Assembly (NCBI GenBank): GCA_965228215.1
Contig: OZ245800.1
Span: 1,798,001-1,862,000, forward strand
Direction: 5' to 3'
Source of the DNA: Maricaulis sp965228215
GTDB taxonomy: Bacteria > Pseudomonadota > Alphaproteobacteria > Caulobacterales > Maricaulaceae
DNA: 64,000 bases
Both the position numbers and the translations under genes were made by a program. Under the pieces are notes generated by a model that was not told the origin of the DNA, did no database searches, and saw only the letters and a list, made by a program, of their open reading frames with translations. Of this stretch, positions 50,818 through 60,016 are shown one piece after another (the first letter of the stretch is position 1; every line of letters begins with the position of its first letter).

Positions 50818-50846
50818 AAAAGCCCGGCTCTGATGGCCGGGCTTTT
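50818..50846. terminator. bidirectional rho-independent terminator
   Basis: AAAAGCCCGGC and GCCGGGCTTTT form an eleven-pair stem (50818-50846) around a TCTGATG loop, flanked by A and T runs. It serves the thioredoxin-like gene and the convergent etfA gene. Confidence 0.9.
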
Positions 50847-50866
50847 CTGTGTCTGTGTGCGGTCGT

Positions 50867-51796
50867 CTAGCCGAGGGCGGCGTCGAGTTCCGGCAGGGCG
50901 GAGAAGAGGTCCGCGACCAGGCCGTAATCGGCGACCTGGAAGATCGGGGCTTCCTCATCCTTGTTGATCGCGACGATCACCTTGGAGTCCTTCATGCCGG
51001 CGAGGTGCTGGATGGCACCGGAAATGCCCACGGCGATGTAGAGTTCCGGAGCGACCACCTTGCCGGTCTGGCCGACCTGGTAATCGTTCGGCACGAAGCC
51101 GGCGTCGACTGCGGCGCGCGAGGCACCTACGGCGGCACCCAGCTTGTCGGCAATACTGTCGAGCAGGTGGAAATTGTCACCGGACTGCATGCCGCGGCCG
51201 CCGGAGATGACGATCTTGGCTGCGGTCAGTTCCGGACGATCCGACTCGGAGAGTTCTTCCGAGACGAATTCCGAATTGAACGGGCCGGAGGACGCGCCGA
51301 TGTCTTCCTGCGTGGCGGAGCCGCCATCACCGGCTTTCTCGAACGTCGTCGGGCGGACCGTGATGACTTTCTTCGCGTCCGAGGACTTCACCGTCATCAT
51401 CGCATTGCCGGCATAGACCGGGCGGATGAAGGTGTCGGGCGCTTCCACGGCGGTGATCTCGGAGATCTGCATCACGTCGAGACGCGCTGCCACGCGGGGC
51501 ATGAAATTCTTGCCCGTCGTGGTGGCGGCGGCCAGCACGGCGTCGTAATCGCCCATCAGCGGCGTCACGAGCGCGTCCAGCGCCTCGGCCGTCGGCTTGG
51601 CGAAGACATCGGCCTCTGCGTGCAGGACCTTGGCGACACCGTCGATACCGGCAGCGGCGTCGACAACGGACTGGGCACCGGCACCGGCGACCAGGACGTG
51701 GATCTCACCGCCAATGCCCTTGGCAGCCGTGACGACGGCGCGGGTGGCGTCGTTCAGCGTGGCATTGTCGTGTTCGGCAATAACAAGAACAGCCAT
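50867..51796 (-). CDS. etfA: electron transfer flavoprotein alpha subunit
   Basis: 309 residues. The C-terminal FAD-binding domain has IVISGGRGMQSGDNFHLL, GASRAAVDAGFVPNDYQVG, QTGKVVAPELYIAVGISGA and AINKDEEAPIFQVADYGLV, all ETF-alpha hallmarks. It carries electrons from acyl-CoA dehydrogenases to ETF-ubiquinone oxidoreductase. Starts two bases after the etfB stop. Confidence 0.97.
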   Translation of the reverse strand: MAVLVIAEHDNATLNDATRAVVTAAKGIGGEIHVLVAGAGAQSVVDAAAGIDGVAKVLHAEADVFAKPTAEALDALVTPLMGDYDAVLAAATTTGKNFMPRVAARLDVMQISEITAVEAPDTFIRPVYAGNAMMTVKSSDAKKVITVRPTTFEKAGDGGSATQEDIGASSGPFNSEFVSEELSESDRPELTAAKIVISGGRGMQSGDNFHLLDSIADKLGAAVGASRAAVDAGFVPNDYQVGQTGKVVAPELYIAVGISGAIQHLAGMKDSKVIVAINKDEEAPIFQVADYGLVADLFSALPELDAALG

Positions 51797-51798
51797 GA

Positions 51799-52548
51799 TC
51801 AGATGACCCCCGCTTCATTCTTAAGCTTGTCGACGAGTTCGGCGACGCTTTCGACCTTGATACCGGCCTCGCGCTTCGGCGGCTCGGTGACTTTGAGGAC
51901 TTCCAGGCGCGGTGCGATATCGACACCGAAATCGCCCGGCGACTTCATGTCGATCGGCTTGCGCTTGGCCTTCATGATGTTCGGCAGGGAGGCGTAGCGC
52001 GGCTCGTTGAGGCGCAGGTCCGTGGTGATCACGGCCGGCATCTGCAGCGCAACGGTCTGCAGACCGCCATCGACCTCGCGGGTCACGCTGGCCTTGCCGT
52101 CGGCAATCTCGACCTCGGATGCGAACGTGCCCTGCGGCCAGTCCAGCATCGCGGCCAGCATCTGGCCGGTCTGGTTGCTGTCGTCATCGATCGCCTGCTT
52201 GCCCAGCAGCACGATTTCCGGGGCTTCAGCCTCGGTCACGGCGCGCAGGACCTTGGCGACGGCGAGCGGTTCGACGGTTTCGTCCGTCTCCACCAGGATG
52301 CCGCGATCGGCACCCATCGCCAGCGCCTGGCGAATGGTTTCCTGGGCCTGCGACGGGCCGATGGAAACAGCGATGATCTCAGTGGCCACACCCTTTTCTT
52401 TCAGGCGGATCGCTTCTTCGACAGCGATCTCGCAGAAAGGGTTCATGGACATTTTTACGTTGGCGAGATCCACACCCGTCTGGTCGGGTTTCACGCGGAC
52501 CTTCACGTTGTAATCGACGACCCGTTTCACGGGGACGAGAATTTTCAT
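51799..52548 (-). CDS. etfB: electron transfer flavoprotein beta subunit
   Basis: 249 residues: KILVPVKRVVDYNVKVRVKP, MSMNPFCEIAVEEAIRLKEK, GKQAIDDDSNQTGQMLAAML and VITTDLRLNEPRYASLPNIM, all conserved in ETF-beta. It binds AMP and joins etfA in the heterodimer. Start at ATG 52546-52548, after a GGAG; longer in-frame starts at 52617 are unsupported. First gene of an etfBA operon. Confidence 0.97.
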   Translation of the reverse strand: MKILVPVKRVVDYNVKVRVKPDQTGVDLANVKMSMNPFCEIAVEEAIRLKEKGVATEIIAVSIGPSQAQETIRQALAMGADRGILVETDETVEPLAVAKVLRAVTEAEAPEIVLLGKQAIDDDSNQTGQMLAAMLDWPQGTFASEVEIADGKASVTREVDGGLQTVALQMPAVITTDLRLNEPRYASLPNIMKAKRKPIDMKSPGDFGVDIAPRLEVLKVTEPPKREAGIKVESVAELVDKLKNEAGVI

Positions 52549-52673
52549 GCCAGGACTCCGGTCATTGGTGTGCGGACGCACACCCGGGAAGGATGAGCCG
52601 GAAACTGCCTGTGGCAACAGGCGAAGTCAATGCGAGCACGGCCCTGACGTCAGCGGCAATTTGCAGCGGGGGG

Positions 52674-54821
52674 CTAGTCGTCCACCGGAGGGATGAACTG
52701 GCTGGAGGTTCCGGGCAGGTTCAGGCGGCCGATTACGCCTGCAGGCTGGCAGATGGAGCGGGCACCTGCCTGTGTCTCACCGGCCGCGTCACACGCGTCG
52801 AGACAGGCATTGGTCAAGTCTGCAACATCGCCTGAATCGCATGCCATCATTGGCGAAAAGCCATCGCCGCCTGTCCAGCTCGAACGGGCGCGGCCGTGCC
52901 AATTGATATAGGTTTCGCGTGACGGGATGGTGGCGAGCAGGGCTTCGGTGAACAGGAGTTCCGACCGTCGCTGCGAGAGCGCCTCGCGTTCCTCCGCCGT
53001 CAATCGACCCCCCATGTCGCCGAGATGTTCGAGGGGCGGGCTGGGTTCGAAATACGCGTCGGCCTCCTGGATGATCTCGCCGGTCTGCGTGTTTCGATAG
53101 ATCTGGACGCGACGTTCGACACGCAATCCCTCGAGGCGGGCGATTTCGCTGCGCGCGCGCTCGATGCGCGCAAGCGCGTCGGTTTCACGTTGATCGCGTT
53201 CGGCTAGGGCACCGTCGAAACGCGTATCCAGGGTGTCGAGCACCGTATCGAGCAGCCAGAACTGGGTTTGCGTACTGTCCTGGCTGTATTCGCAGCTTCT
53301 CCGGCAGGACTGCACCCGTCCCATTGAAACAAAGGCCTCGGCCTGGAAGTCGACGCAGCGAGCCGCAAGGTCCTCGACCCGGGCCTCGCAATCCTCGGAA
53401 CCGGTGTCCGCCAGATGCCGGCACACCATTTCGGCGCTGATATCGCAAGGCCCCGAACTGGCCGGCATGGCCGCTGCCGTAGCCTCGAGGGCTACGCGCG
53501 TCTTGGCCGGCAATTCCGGTGCGACGGGCAGGTCCGGCGGGCTGGCCGGCGCCATCTCGTCGGGCAGTCCCATGCCGTCAGCGCCGTCCGCGAACTCGTC
53601 GGCACCGGACAGGTCCGGCCCTTCGAAATCATCTCCGGTCAGCAGGCCTTCGCCATTGTCGGGTTCGTCGGCCGGATCCGGTGGCAGATCGGGGAAGCGC
53701 TCCTCCAGGCTCATCGGAGTGTAGAGACCATCCTCGCCCCAGAGGTCCGACACGTCCGGGGTCGGCCGGCAGATCCGGACATTGCAGGAGACCAGATCAT
53801 TATGCGCCTCGTCGCGCTCAGTGATGAGGGGCTGTAGATCGCGCTCATACCGTGCCAGCACCTCCAGGACATTGTCCCAGTGCGTGGAGCCCGGCCACTC
53901 ATCGGAATCCGCTGCCTGGGCTTCGCGCATGTCTGGCAAGACCCTGGCGGCGGCGCTGAACGCTCTTTCGGCTGGCACGACATAATCATCGTGATACCAG
54001 CGGGCATGGCGTTTTGCCGACCAATAGGCACCGATGCGGCTGATATAGATCTGATCGGGAATGGGCAGATTGTCGTTGCGTCCGGTCTGGATCACGTAGT
54101 CGAAAAAACCGCCGGCAGCCGACCCGAATCCATGCGCCATTCCGGCCATGAATTCGAACAGATTCATATGCTCGTCCTCGCCTTCCCACTCTTCGAGAAT
54201 GGCGATATTGCCGACCCGGTCCTCGGCCGCCTGTGCAGCGTCGAGCAATTCCTGATGACGTTGAAGACGCTCATTCAAGCGAGCTTCCGCCGCCTGGTAG
54301 GCGGCGAGGCGTTCGGCGAAATCGGCGACGTTCACGCCGTCACGTTCGCGGATGCGATTATGCCGGCGGAAATTTTCCATCTCGTTGAGATGATTGGCCA
54401 GCGCGGTTTCGGCGGCGGACAGGCGTGCATCGGCGGGCTGACAGGTGCGGCACGCCGCGGACGCGCCGGTGAAGGCGCGTTCCGGAGAGGTCGGATCCGC
54501 ACCGGGATAGCGTCGGCACATGCGACGGCAGGACGCGATGTCCCGCAACCAGGCTTCGCGAAGCATGCGGGCTTCGTCGCGCATGGCGAGCAGAAGGACG
54601 GGGCTGTTGGGCAGACCGGATTCATCCTCGGTCAGGCCCTGGCCGACCCGGATCAATTTCTGTTCGATTGAGGCGATTTCCCGGTCCAGCAGCAGGGCGA
54701 TGTCCATGTCGGGACAATCGCAATCCGTGCGCATCAGCGCCGGATCGGGTGTCTGCTGAGCCGTGGCCGCGGAGACGCCGGACAGGCAAAGCAGGAGAAT
54801 GACGGCAATGAGACTACGCAT
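52674..54821 (-). CDS. large secreted Cys-rich protein of unknown function
   Basis: 715 residues. A signal peptide (RSLIAVILLLCLSGVSAATAQ) is followed by paired-Cys elements (DCDCPD, SCRRMCRRYPG, ACRTCQPA), a long helical region with EMENFRRHNRIRERDG, AAYQAAEARLNERLQRHQEL and FGSAAGGFFDYVIQ, an acidic linker (DDFEGPDLSGADEFADGADG), and a second Cys group (PCDISAEMVCRHL, SCRRSCEYSQD, ACDSGDVADLTNACLDACD). No enzyme signature. The number and pairing of Cys suggest several disulfides in the periplasm or outside the cell. No partner gene is evident. Confidence 0.8.
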   Translation of the reverse strand: MRSLIAVILLLCLSGVSAATAQQTPDPALMRTDCDCPDMDIALLLDREIASIEQKLIRVGQGLTEDESGLPNSPVLLLAMRDEARMLREAWLRDIASCRRMCRRYPGADPTSPERAFTGASAACRTCQPADARLSAAETALANHLNEMENFRRHNRIRERDGVNVADFAERLAAYQAAEARLNERLQRHQELLDAAQAAEDRVGNIAILEEWEGEDEHMNLFEFMAGMAHGFGSAAGGFFDYVIQTGRNDNLPIPDQIYISRIGAYWSAKRHARWYHDDYVVPAERAFSAAARVLPDMREAQAADSDEWPGSTHWDNVLEVLARYERDLQPLITERDEAHNDLVSCNVRICRPTPDVSDLWGEDGLYTPMSLEERFPDLPPDPADEPDNGEGLLTGDDFEGPDLSGADEFADGADGMGLPDEMAPASPPDLPVAPELPAKTRVALEATAAAMPASSGPCDISAEMVCRHLADTGSEDCEARVEDLAARCVDFQAEAFVSMGRVQSCRRSCEYSQDSTQTQFWLLDTVLDTLDTRFDGALAERDQRETDALARIERARSEIARLEGLRVERRVQIYRNTQTGEIIQEADAYFEPSPPLEHLGDMGGRLTAEEREALSQRRSELLFTEALLATIPSRETYINWHGRARSSWTGGDGFSPMMACDSGDVADLTNACLDACDAAGETQAGARSICQPAGVIGRLNLPGTSSQFIPPVDD

Positions 54822-54898
54822 TGATCACCCCCGGTTTGCCGCAATGCTAGGCGCAGCAAACCGGGGATGCAATCAGGCCGGAAGGTCCGGCATCGCGA

Positions 54899-55486
54899 CT
54901 ATTCGGCCGCGGCGACCAGTTCGGTCGAGATGAAGAGTTCGATCTCGTCGGATACGAAGGGCACGGCATAACCCATGTCCCATTCCGACCGCATCATCGA
55001 ACCGGTGGCGGTGAAGCCCAGCTTGGTGGAGCCGCCGCGCGTCTCGCCCACCTTGTTCAGGGTGACGGACAGGCTGACCGGGGCGGTGACGCCATTCACG
55101 GTCAGATCACCGGTCATCGTGCCGGTCTCGCCGTCTTCGGTCTCGAAACCCGTCGCCACGAAACGCGCGGTCGGATTGACTTCGGTTTCGAAGAAATCGG
55201 CGGAGTTCAGATGACCGATGAAGCGATCCTGGTTGGCGCCGACCCAGAAACCGTCGATCAGGTTGAACGTGATGTCGACGGTCGAGGCGGACGGGTTTTC
55301 CAGGTCCAGTTCCAGCGTGCCGTCATAATCGGTGAACTGCATGGACATCGTCGAATAGTCCTGGTGGTTCCACCGGGCTTCGATCAGCGTGTGCGTCTTG
55401 TCGAATTCGAAAGCCACCGGATCGGCGAGGGCCGGTGCGGCGGACAGGGCAAGCAGGCCGGCAGACGCGGCGAGGAGGCGTTTCAT
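54899..55486 (-). CDS. YceI-family periplasmic lipid-binding-type protein
   Basis: 195 residues with a signal peptide (LLAASAGLLALSAAPALA). The YceI lipocalin-like barrel shows FEFDKTHTLIEARWNHQDYS, IDGFWVGANQDRFIGHLNSADFF and DLTVNGVTAPVSLSVTLN. Family members bind polyprenyl chains; the cargo here is unknown. Monocistronic as far as can be seen. Confidence 0.93.
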   Translation of the reverse strand: MKRLLAASAGLLALSAAPALADPVAFEFDKTHTLIEARWNHQDYSTMSMQFTDYDGTLELDLENPSASTVDITFNLIDGFWVGANQDRFIGHLNSADFFETEVNPTARFVATGFETEDGETGTMTGDLTVNGVTAPVSLSVTLNKVGETRGGSTKLGFTATGSMMRSEWDMGYAVPFVSDEIELFISTELVAAAE

Positions 55487-55591
55487 GGGTCACTCCGTGT
55501 TGAAACTCTTTCGCAAAAACTAGCGCCAGAATTCCACAGGTCGAGAGACCTCACGCGAAGATGATGTTTCCGGAGAGGAAAGAATGCGGGC

Positions 55592-56167
55592 CTAGCGCTC
55601 GCCGCCCGGCACCCACAACACGTCGGCGCGGCCATCATCATTGGCGATGCGGGCCATCACAAAGAGCAAATCGCTCAGCCGGTTGAGATAGCGCAGCACG
55701 GTCGGGCTGATGGTCTCGCCGGTCGCCATGAGCGCCGAGACCTGACGTTCGGCGCGGCGGCAGACGGTGCGGGCGACATGGAGACGGGCCGAGACTTCAT
55801 TGCCCGCCGGCAGGATGAAGGAATTGAGCGGTTCCAGCCGTGCATTGAGGGCGTCAATGTCCGCTTCGAGCCGGTCGATCTGGCTGTCCACCACGCGCAG
55901 CGGTTCCCAGCCCCGGTCCTCATCGCTTTCGGGTACGCATAGATCCGCGCCCACATCGAAAAGATCGTTCTGGATGCGGGACAGCATGGGGTCGAGTTCA
56001 TGACCGTCCGGCAGCGCCGCACGCGCGACACCGATGCAGGAATTGGCCTCGTCGACATCGCCATAGGCAGAGACGCGGGCATCATGCTTGGCCGCTTCGC
56101 TCATATCACCGAGACGGGTCATGCCGGCATCGCCGGTGCGGGTGTAGATTTTCGTCAGCTTGACCAT
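55592..56167 (-). CDS. PduO-type ATP:cob(I)alamin adenosyltransferase
   Basis: 191 residues. The family start KIYTRTGDAGMTRLGD, then VSAYGDVDEANSCIGVARA, FILPAGNEVSARLHVARTVCRRAERQV-type helix (RTVCRRAERQVSAL) and LRYLNRLSDLLFVMARIAN are all present. It adenosylates cobalamin to form coenzyme B12 for methylmalonyl-CoA mutase or similar. No B12 riboswitch is visible in the short gap upstream. The HIG1 gene is 50 bases upstream in the same direction. Confidence 0.95.
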   Translation of the reverse strand: MVKLTKIYTRTGDAGMTRLGDMSEAAKHDARVSAYGDVDEANSCIGVARAALPDGHELDPMLSRIQNDLFDVGADLCVPESDEDRGWEPLRVVDSQIDRLEADIDALNARLEPLNSFILPAGNEVSARLHVARTVCRRAERQVSALMATGETISPTVLRYLNRLSDLLFVMARIANDDGRADVLWVPGGER

Positions 56168-56217
56168 GCAGACTATTTAGCGGGTCACGATCAGGTGCGC
56201 GAGCCGCTTCTCGCCGA

Positions 56218-56433
56218 TCAACCGGCGTCGCCGAATTGCGACTTCACCCAGAAGATCAAGAAGATCAGCACAATCGCGATGAATTGCAGCAGGACGCGCA
56301 GGCGCATCAGCTTGTTGGACTGGGAGCGGGCTTCATCGCCCTTGCGGGCCAGGGTGAAGACACCGAAGGCCAGCGTGACGGTGACGGCGGCCATCGCGAT
56401 GTAGAGCAGTCCGTTGAGCAGGTTCTCGGCCAT
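56218..56433 (-). CDS. HIG1-domain twin-helix membrane protein
   Basis: 71 residues with two membrane helices (LLNGLLYIAMAAVTVTLAFG and VLLQFIAIVLIFLIFWV) separated by the charged HIG1 loop ARKGDEARSQSNKLMRLRV. Bacterial HIG1 proteins are thought to associate with respiratory complexes. The ATG at 56431-56433 shares one base with the Rieske gene stop (TGATG), so it is coupled to it. The longer reading frame in the same phase is not used. Confidence 0.88.
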   Translation of the reverse strand: MAENLLNGLLYIAMAAVTVTLAFGVFTLARKGDEARSQSNKLMRLRVLLQFIAIVLIFLIFWVKSQFGDAG

Positions 56434-57482
56434 CAGCTTCTCCAGCGCAGTTTGGCGGGTTTGACGGGGTTCTTGAACGCCTCGCCGGTCTCGCGATGTT
56501 TGGTCCAGGCCCGTTTGAGCGCGAAATACCATTTCGCCTGCACGTCGGAGTCATGGATCAGCATCAATTGCGGATCATAGGCCAGTCCGACCTGCTGCGC
56601 GTTCACCGCGTCGCGATCCTGGCCGACAAATATCTCGATGCCGCGCTTGATCAAGGGATTGGGCACGACCGTCGGCAGCCAGTGATCCCAGTAGACGACG
56701 ATGGTGATCGCCGTGGAGTTTTCATTGGTCGGCGTTACGGCCGTAAAGCCGGTGAAATGCTTGCCGCCGCCGGTGGTCACATATTCGGTGCGCAGGCCGG
56801 GCAGCTGGAAGCGGATCTCGGTCTGCTTGTCGGCGCCCAGAAGGCGGTAGAGATAGGAATTCGACGAGGGTGCGTGCGGCAGCATGGAGAAGCCGCGCTC
56901 GACCGGGCCGAAATTCTTGGTCTTCTCGTGAACCGACTTGCTCGACCGCCACCACCATTGCCGGTGGATGTAAGGAATGTGGGCCGGGTCCATCAGGCCA
57001 ATCACGGCGTGGTCGACATGGCAGTTGAAGATGTCGCGCACCACGAGCTTGGGCTTGTGACCCTCGGGGATGTCGAGCTTGGGCGGATCGATCGAGGGCT
57101 GGCTGTCATCGCCCTCGCCATACCAGATCCAGATCAGGCCCTGGTCCTCATGCACCGGGAAGGCCCGCGTGCGGATCTTGGTCAGATCCATGGCCTCGGC
57201 CTGGTCACCGGTCAGCGAGGGGATGGCTGCACACGAGCCGTCCGTCCGGAAGCGCCAGCCATGATAGGGGCATTCGACCTGGGTCTCGCCCTCATGCTGC
57301 TGCACCTTGCCTTCCGAAAGCAGGATGCCGCGATGGGGACAGATGTCGCGCAAGGCATAGGCACGGCCCTGGTGATCCCGTCCGAACAGGATGGGCTGAC
57401 CCAGCAATTCCCGGTGCAGATGCTTGCCGGGTTTGAGCTCGCTCGACAGGGCGCCGAAATACCAGAGATCGCGCAAAAACAT
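56433..57482 (-). CDS. Rieske-type mononuclear iron oxygenase
   Basis: 349 residues. Rieske cluster ligands are ICPHRG (C48, H50) and ECPYHGW (C71, H74). The catalytic iron site appears as FNCHVDHAVIGLMDPAHIPY with H156, H166, H171 and D163 candidates. It resembles ring-hydroxylating and pheophorbide-type single-component oxygenases; the substrate is not readable. No reductase gene is adjacent. It is coupled to HIG1. Confidence 0.9.
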   Translation of the reverse strand: MFLRDLWYFGALSSELKPGKHLHRELLGQPILFGRDHQGRAYALRDICPHRGILLSEGKVQQHEGETQVECPYHGWRFRTDGSCAAIPSLTGDQAEAMDLTKIRTRAFPVHEDQGLIWIWYGEGDDSQPSIDPPKLDIPEGHKPKLVVRDIFNCHVDHAVIGLMDPAHIPYIHRQWWWRSSKSVHEKTKNFGPVERGFSMLPHAPSSNSYLYRLLGADKQTEIRFQLPGLRTEYVTTGGGKHFTGFTAVTPTNENSTAITIVVYWDHWLPTVVPNPLIKRGIEIFVGQDRDAVNAQQVGLAYDPQLMLIHDSDVQAKWYFALKRAWTKHRETGEAFKNPVKPAKLRWRS

Positions 57483-57644
57483 ACCCGCCTAATAGCGAGA
57501 CCCACGCGGCTTGCCTAGCGCCATCTACCCATCAGGACTGCGGCAATTCAGCGTGGCCTTGCCGTGTCCTACCGCGAATTTAGGTGATCAGGGCAGGGAT
57601 ACTGCCTATCATGATGCTCTCGGGGGCGTCGCGAGGACGCTTGT

Positions 57645-58169
57645 ATGCGCTTATTGCCAGTCTTGAGTTTGAGCCTGATTGCCGGATGCGCGCCCGCGGC
57701 GGTATCGCCCGGCGATGCCGGTCTGCCGCCGGCGGCGATTGCCGCCTTCCAGTCCCACGTCCAGACACTCGGCAAGGGCGTGCTGAACTGCTCGGCCCGC
57801 TCGATAGAGGCTGCGCACCGGGTCTCCGGTTTCATCAATGACGACGACCGGCCCGACTACGCGATCGATACGCGCGATCTGCGCTGCACCACGACGGATG
57901 ACAGCCTGTCCTATGCCTATTTCTGCGGCCGCGCGATGTGCAGCTATCCGGCCCTGGTGTCCGATGGAGAGGTCTGGCGGGTCATTCCGCTCATGTCCGG
58001 CAATGCGATTGCCGTGGAACAGCGCTACCAGGACACGCTCTTCATCGTGCGTCAGATGAATTACGGCGATCCGGGCCGGGATTCGGTCCTGGTCCGCGAA
58101 TATGGCTGGCGCGACGGAGAATTGGTGCGTCTGGCGGAATATGCCGAGGGCGTGGATCCGCAGAGCTAG
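57645..58169 (+). CDS. lipoprotein of unknown function
   Basis: 174 residues. A lipobox signal (LPVLSLSLIAGCAP) puts the mature protein in the periplasm as a lipoprotein. The mature part has the Cys-containing elements VLNCSARSIEAAH, LRCTTTDDSL, FCGRAMCSYPALVSDG and a VIPLMSGNAIAVEQRYQ strand, perhaps one or two disulfides. No known family. GAGGAC lies seven bases before the ATG. The last four bases overlap the convergent gluQ stop. Confidence 0.75.
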   Translation: MRLLPVLSLSLIAGCAPAAVSPGDAGLPPAAIAAFQSHVQTLGKGVLNCSARSIEAAHRVSGFINDDDRPDYAIDTRDLRCTTTDDSLSYAYFCGRAMCSYPALVSDGEVWRVIPLMSGNAIAVEQRYQDTLFIVRQMNYGDPGRDSVLVREYGWRDGELVRLAEYAEGVDPQS

Positions 58170-59017
58170 CCGGCGAACCGGGCCAGGACATCCTCGGGCG
58201 ACACACCGCTTTCACGCATCGACTTCAAGGTCGCCGCCCGGTCGCGCTTGGCGAAGCGTTTGCCGTTTTCATCCAGCAGAAGCCGATGATGGCGATAGCG
58301 CGGTGTCGGAAGGTCCAGCAGGGTCTGCAGAAGGACATGGATCGCGGTCATCTCGAACAGGTCCTCGCCGCGGATGATGTCGGTAATGCCCTGGGCGGCA
58401 TCGTCATGCACGACGGCCAGGTGATAGCTGGTGCCGACATCCTTGCGGGCCAGGATGACATCGCCGTGCAGGTCCGGTTCTACAAACACCCAGCCCCTGC
58501 CGACTTCTTCGAAGGCGAGATCCTGATAGCGGTTGGCCAGACGGTCCATGCAGGCTTTCATTGACAGGCGCCATGCAAAACTCTCCCCGGCCGCGATTCG
58601 GCTCTCCTCCTCATCCTTGCTCATCGGTTCGGCAGGCCCGCGGTAGACGGACTGGTCCGGTCCCTCGCCTGGCGCGTGCGGTGCCCGTGCAATCTCATCC
58701 AGGATCTCGCGCCGGGTCTTGAAACAGCGATAGACGACGCCCAGCCGGTCGAGTTGTTCCAGCGTGGCCGTGTACTCGCTGAAATGATCGCTCTGCCGGC
58801 GCACGGGCAATTCCCAGTCGAGACCCAGCCAGATCAGATCGTCGAAAATGGCCTGTTCAAATTCCGGTTTGCAGCGCGTTGTGTCGATATCCTCGATGCG
58901 CAGCAGAAAACGCCCGTCGGCCTCGCAGGCCGCTTGCCAGGCTGTCCACGCCGAGAAGGCATGGCCCAGGTGAAGATGTCCGCTGGGGGAGGGGGCAAAA
59001 CGGGTGATAAGCGTCAC
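58166..59017 (-). CDS. gluQ: glutamyl-queuosine tRNA(Asp) synthetase
   Basis: 283 residues. A class I GlxRS-like core: RFAPSPSGHLHLGHAFSAW (HIGH type), FLLRIEDIDTTRCKPEFE, DIIRGEDLFEMTAIHVLL and KRFAKRDRAATL (KMSKS-like). The anticodon domain is absent, as in GluQRS, which adds Glu to queuosine of tRNA-Asp. The zinc motif CxC is reduced to a single Cys (YRCFKTRREI). A tRNA-Asp-type gene is at 45722. Confidence 0.93.
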   Translation of the reverse strand: MTLITRFAPSPSGHLHLGHAFSAWTAWQAACEADGRFLLRIEDIDTTRCKPEFEQAIFDDLIWLGLDWELPVRRQSDHFSEYTATLEQLDRLGVVYRCFKTRREILDEIARAPHAPGEGPDQSVYRGPAEPMSKDEEESRIAAGESFAWRLSMKACMDRLANRYQDLAFEEVGRGWVFVEPDLHGDVILARKDVGTSYHLAVVHDDAAQGITDIIRGEDLFEMTAIHVLLQTLLDLPTPRYRHHRLLLDENGKRFAKRDRAATLKSMRESGVSPEDVLARFAG

Positions 59018-59120
59018 GCGGGCAAGCTATGGCGCGTTCCAAAGCCTGTCAAAACTCCCTGATTCCATCCGTTGACTTCCGCGGTTCGGAATTGTCCTGT
59101 CGCGGTTTGTGCAATGGGAG

Positions 59121-59792
59121 ATGTCCGTGTCGTCCAACCTAGATGGTCCCCGCCTGTCGCCCTCCGGTGGCGGCACGCCGAAAAAACTCGTGATTTTCCT
59201 GCACGGCTACGGCTCCAACGGGGATGATCTGATCGGGCTGGGCCAGCACTGGGCGCCGCATTTTCCCGATGTGCAATGGGTCTCGCCGAACGCGCCGGAC
59301 CCGGTGCCGGGTGCGCCGAACGGTTACCAATGGTTCCCGATCTCCAATCTGGACCCCGACCGGATCGAGGCCGGTGCTGAGAGCGCCATGCCGGTCGTCG
59401 ATCAATTCATCGACGAGGAATTGGCGCGTTATTCTCTCCAGCCGGCGGATCTCGTCCTGTGCGGGTTTTCCCAGGGCACGATGCTGTCTCTGCAGACCGG
59501 ATTGCGCCGGGCAGAACAGCTGGGCGGTATTCTGGGTTATTCCGGAGCAATGCCGGGCGGGCGCAAGCTGAAGGACGAGATGCTGTCAAAACCGCCGGTC
59601 TTCCTGATCCATGGCGACCAGGACCCGGTTCTGCCGGTTCCCTTCATGCTGGACGCGGTCCAGGCGCTCGCCGATGCAGGGCATGGTTGCCAATGGCATA
59701 TTTCCCAGGGAATTCCGCACTCTATCGGCCAGGACGGGCTCGATATGGGGCGTCATTTCCTCGAATCCTGTTTCGCCGGGCGTTACTCCTGA
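59121..59792 (+). CDS. alpha/beta hydrolase (carboxylesterase/acyl-protein thioesterase type)
   Basis: 223 residues. KLVIFLHGYGSNGDDLIGLG oxyanion region, the nucleophile elbow LCGFSQGTMLSLQTGL, catalytic Asp in IHGDQDPVLPVPF and His in QGIPHSIGQDGLDM. Family: phospholipase/carboxylesterase with esterase activity on short acyl esters. GGGAG at 59116-59120 is adjacent to ATG 59121 but ideally placed for GTG 59127; either start costs only two residues. Confidence 0.9.
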   Translation: MSVSSNLDGPRLSPSGGGTPKKLVIFLHGYGSNGDDLIGLGQHWAPHFPDVQWVSPNAPDPVPGAPNGYQWFPISNLDPDRIEAGAESAMPVVDQFIDEELARYSLQPADLVLCGFSQGTMLSLQTGLRRAEQLGGILGYSGAMPGGRKLKDEMLSKPPVFLIHGDQDPVLPVPFMLDAVQALADAGHGCQWHISQGIPHSIGQDGLDMGRHFLESCFAGRYS

Positions 59793-60016
59793 GCCACACT
59801 GGACCGATCTCGGGTCAAAAATGCCAAGTCCCCGCGTGACTGGGCTCCGAACAGGGGTAGGCTCAGCTTCTGACCCGGCTGTGGTATGATTCGAAATATC
59901 GATACCGCGTCTTGGGTTCGATTGGAGGTGTGCTTTCAGGACTAGGGTCCGACATTCCCACTCCGTCTCCGGCCGCCGCGAGACCTGTCTTGCCGCCGGT
60001 AGAACAGGAGGCCGCC

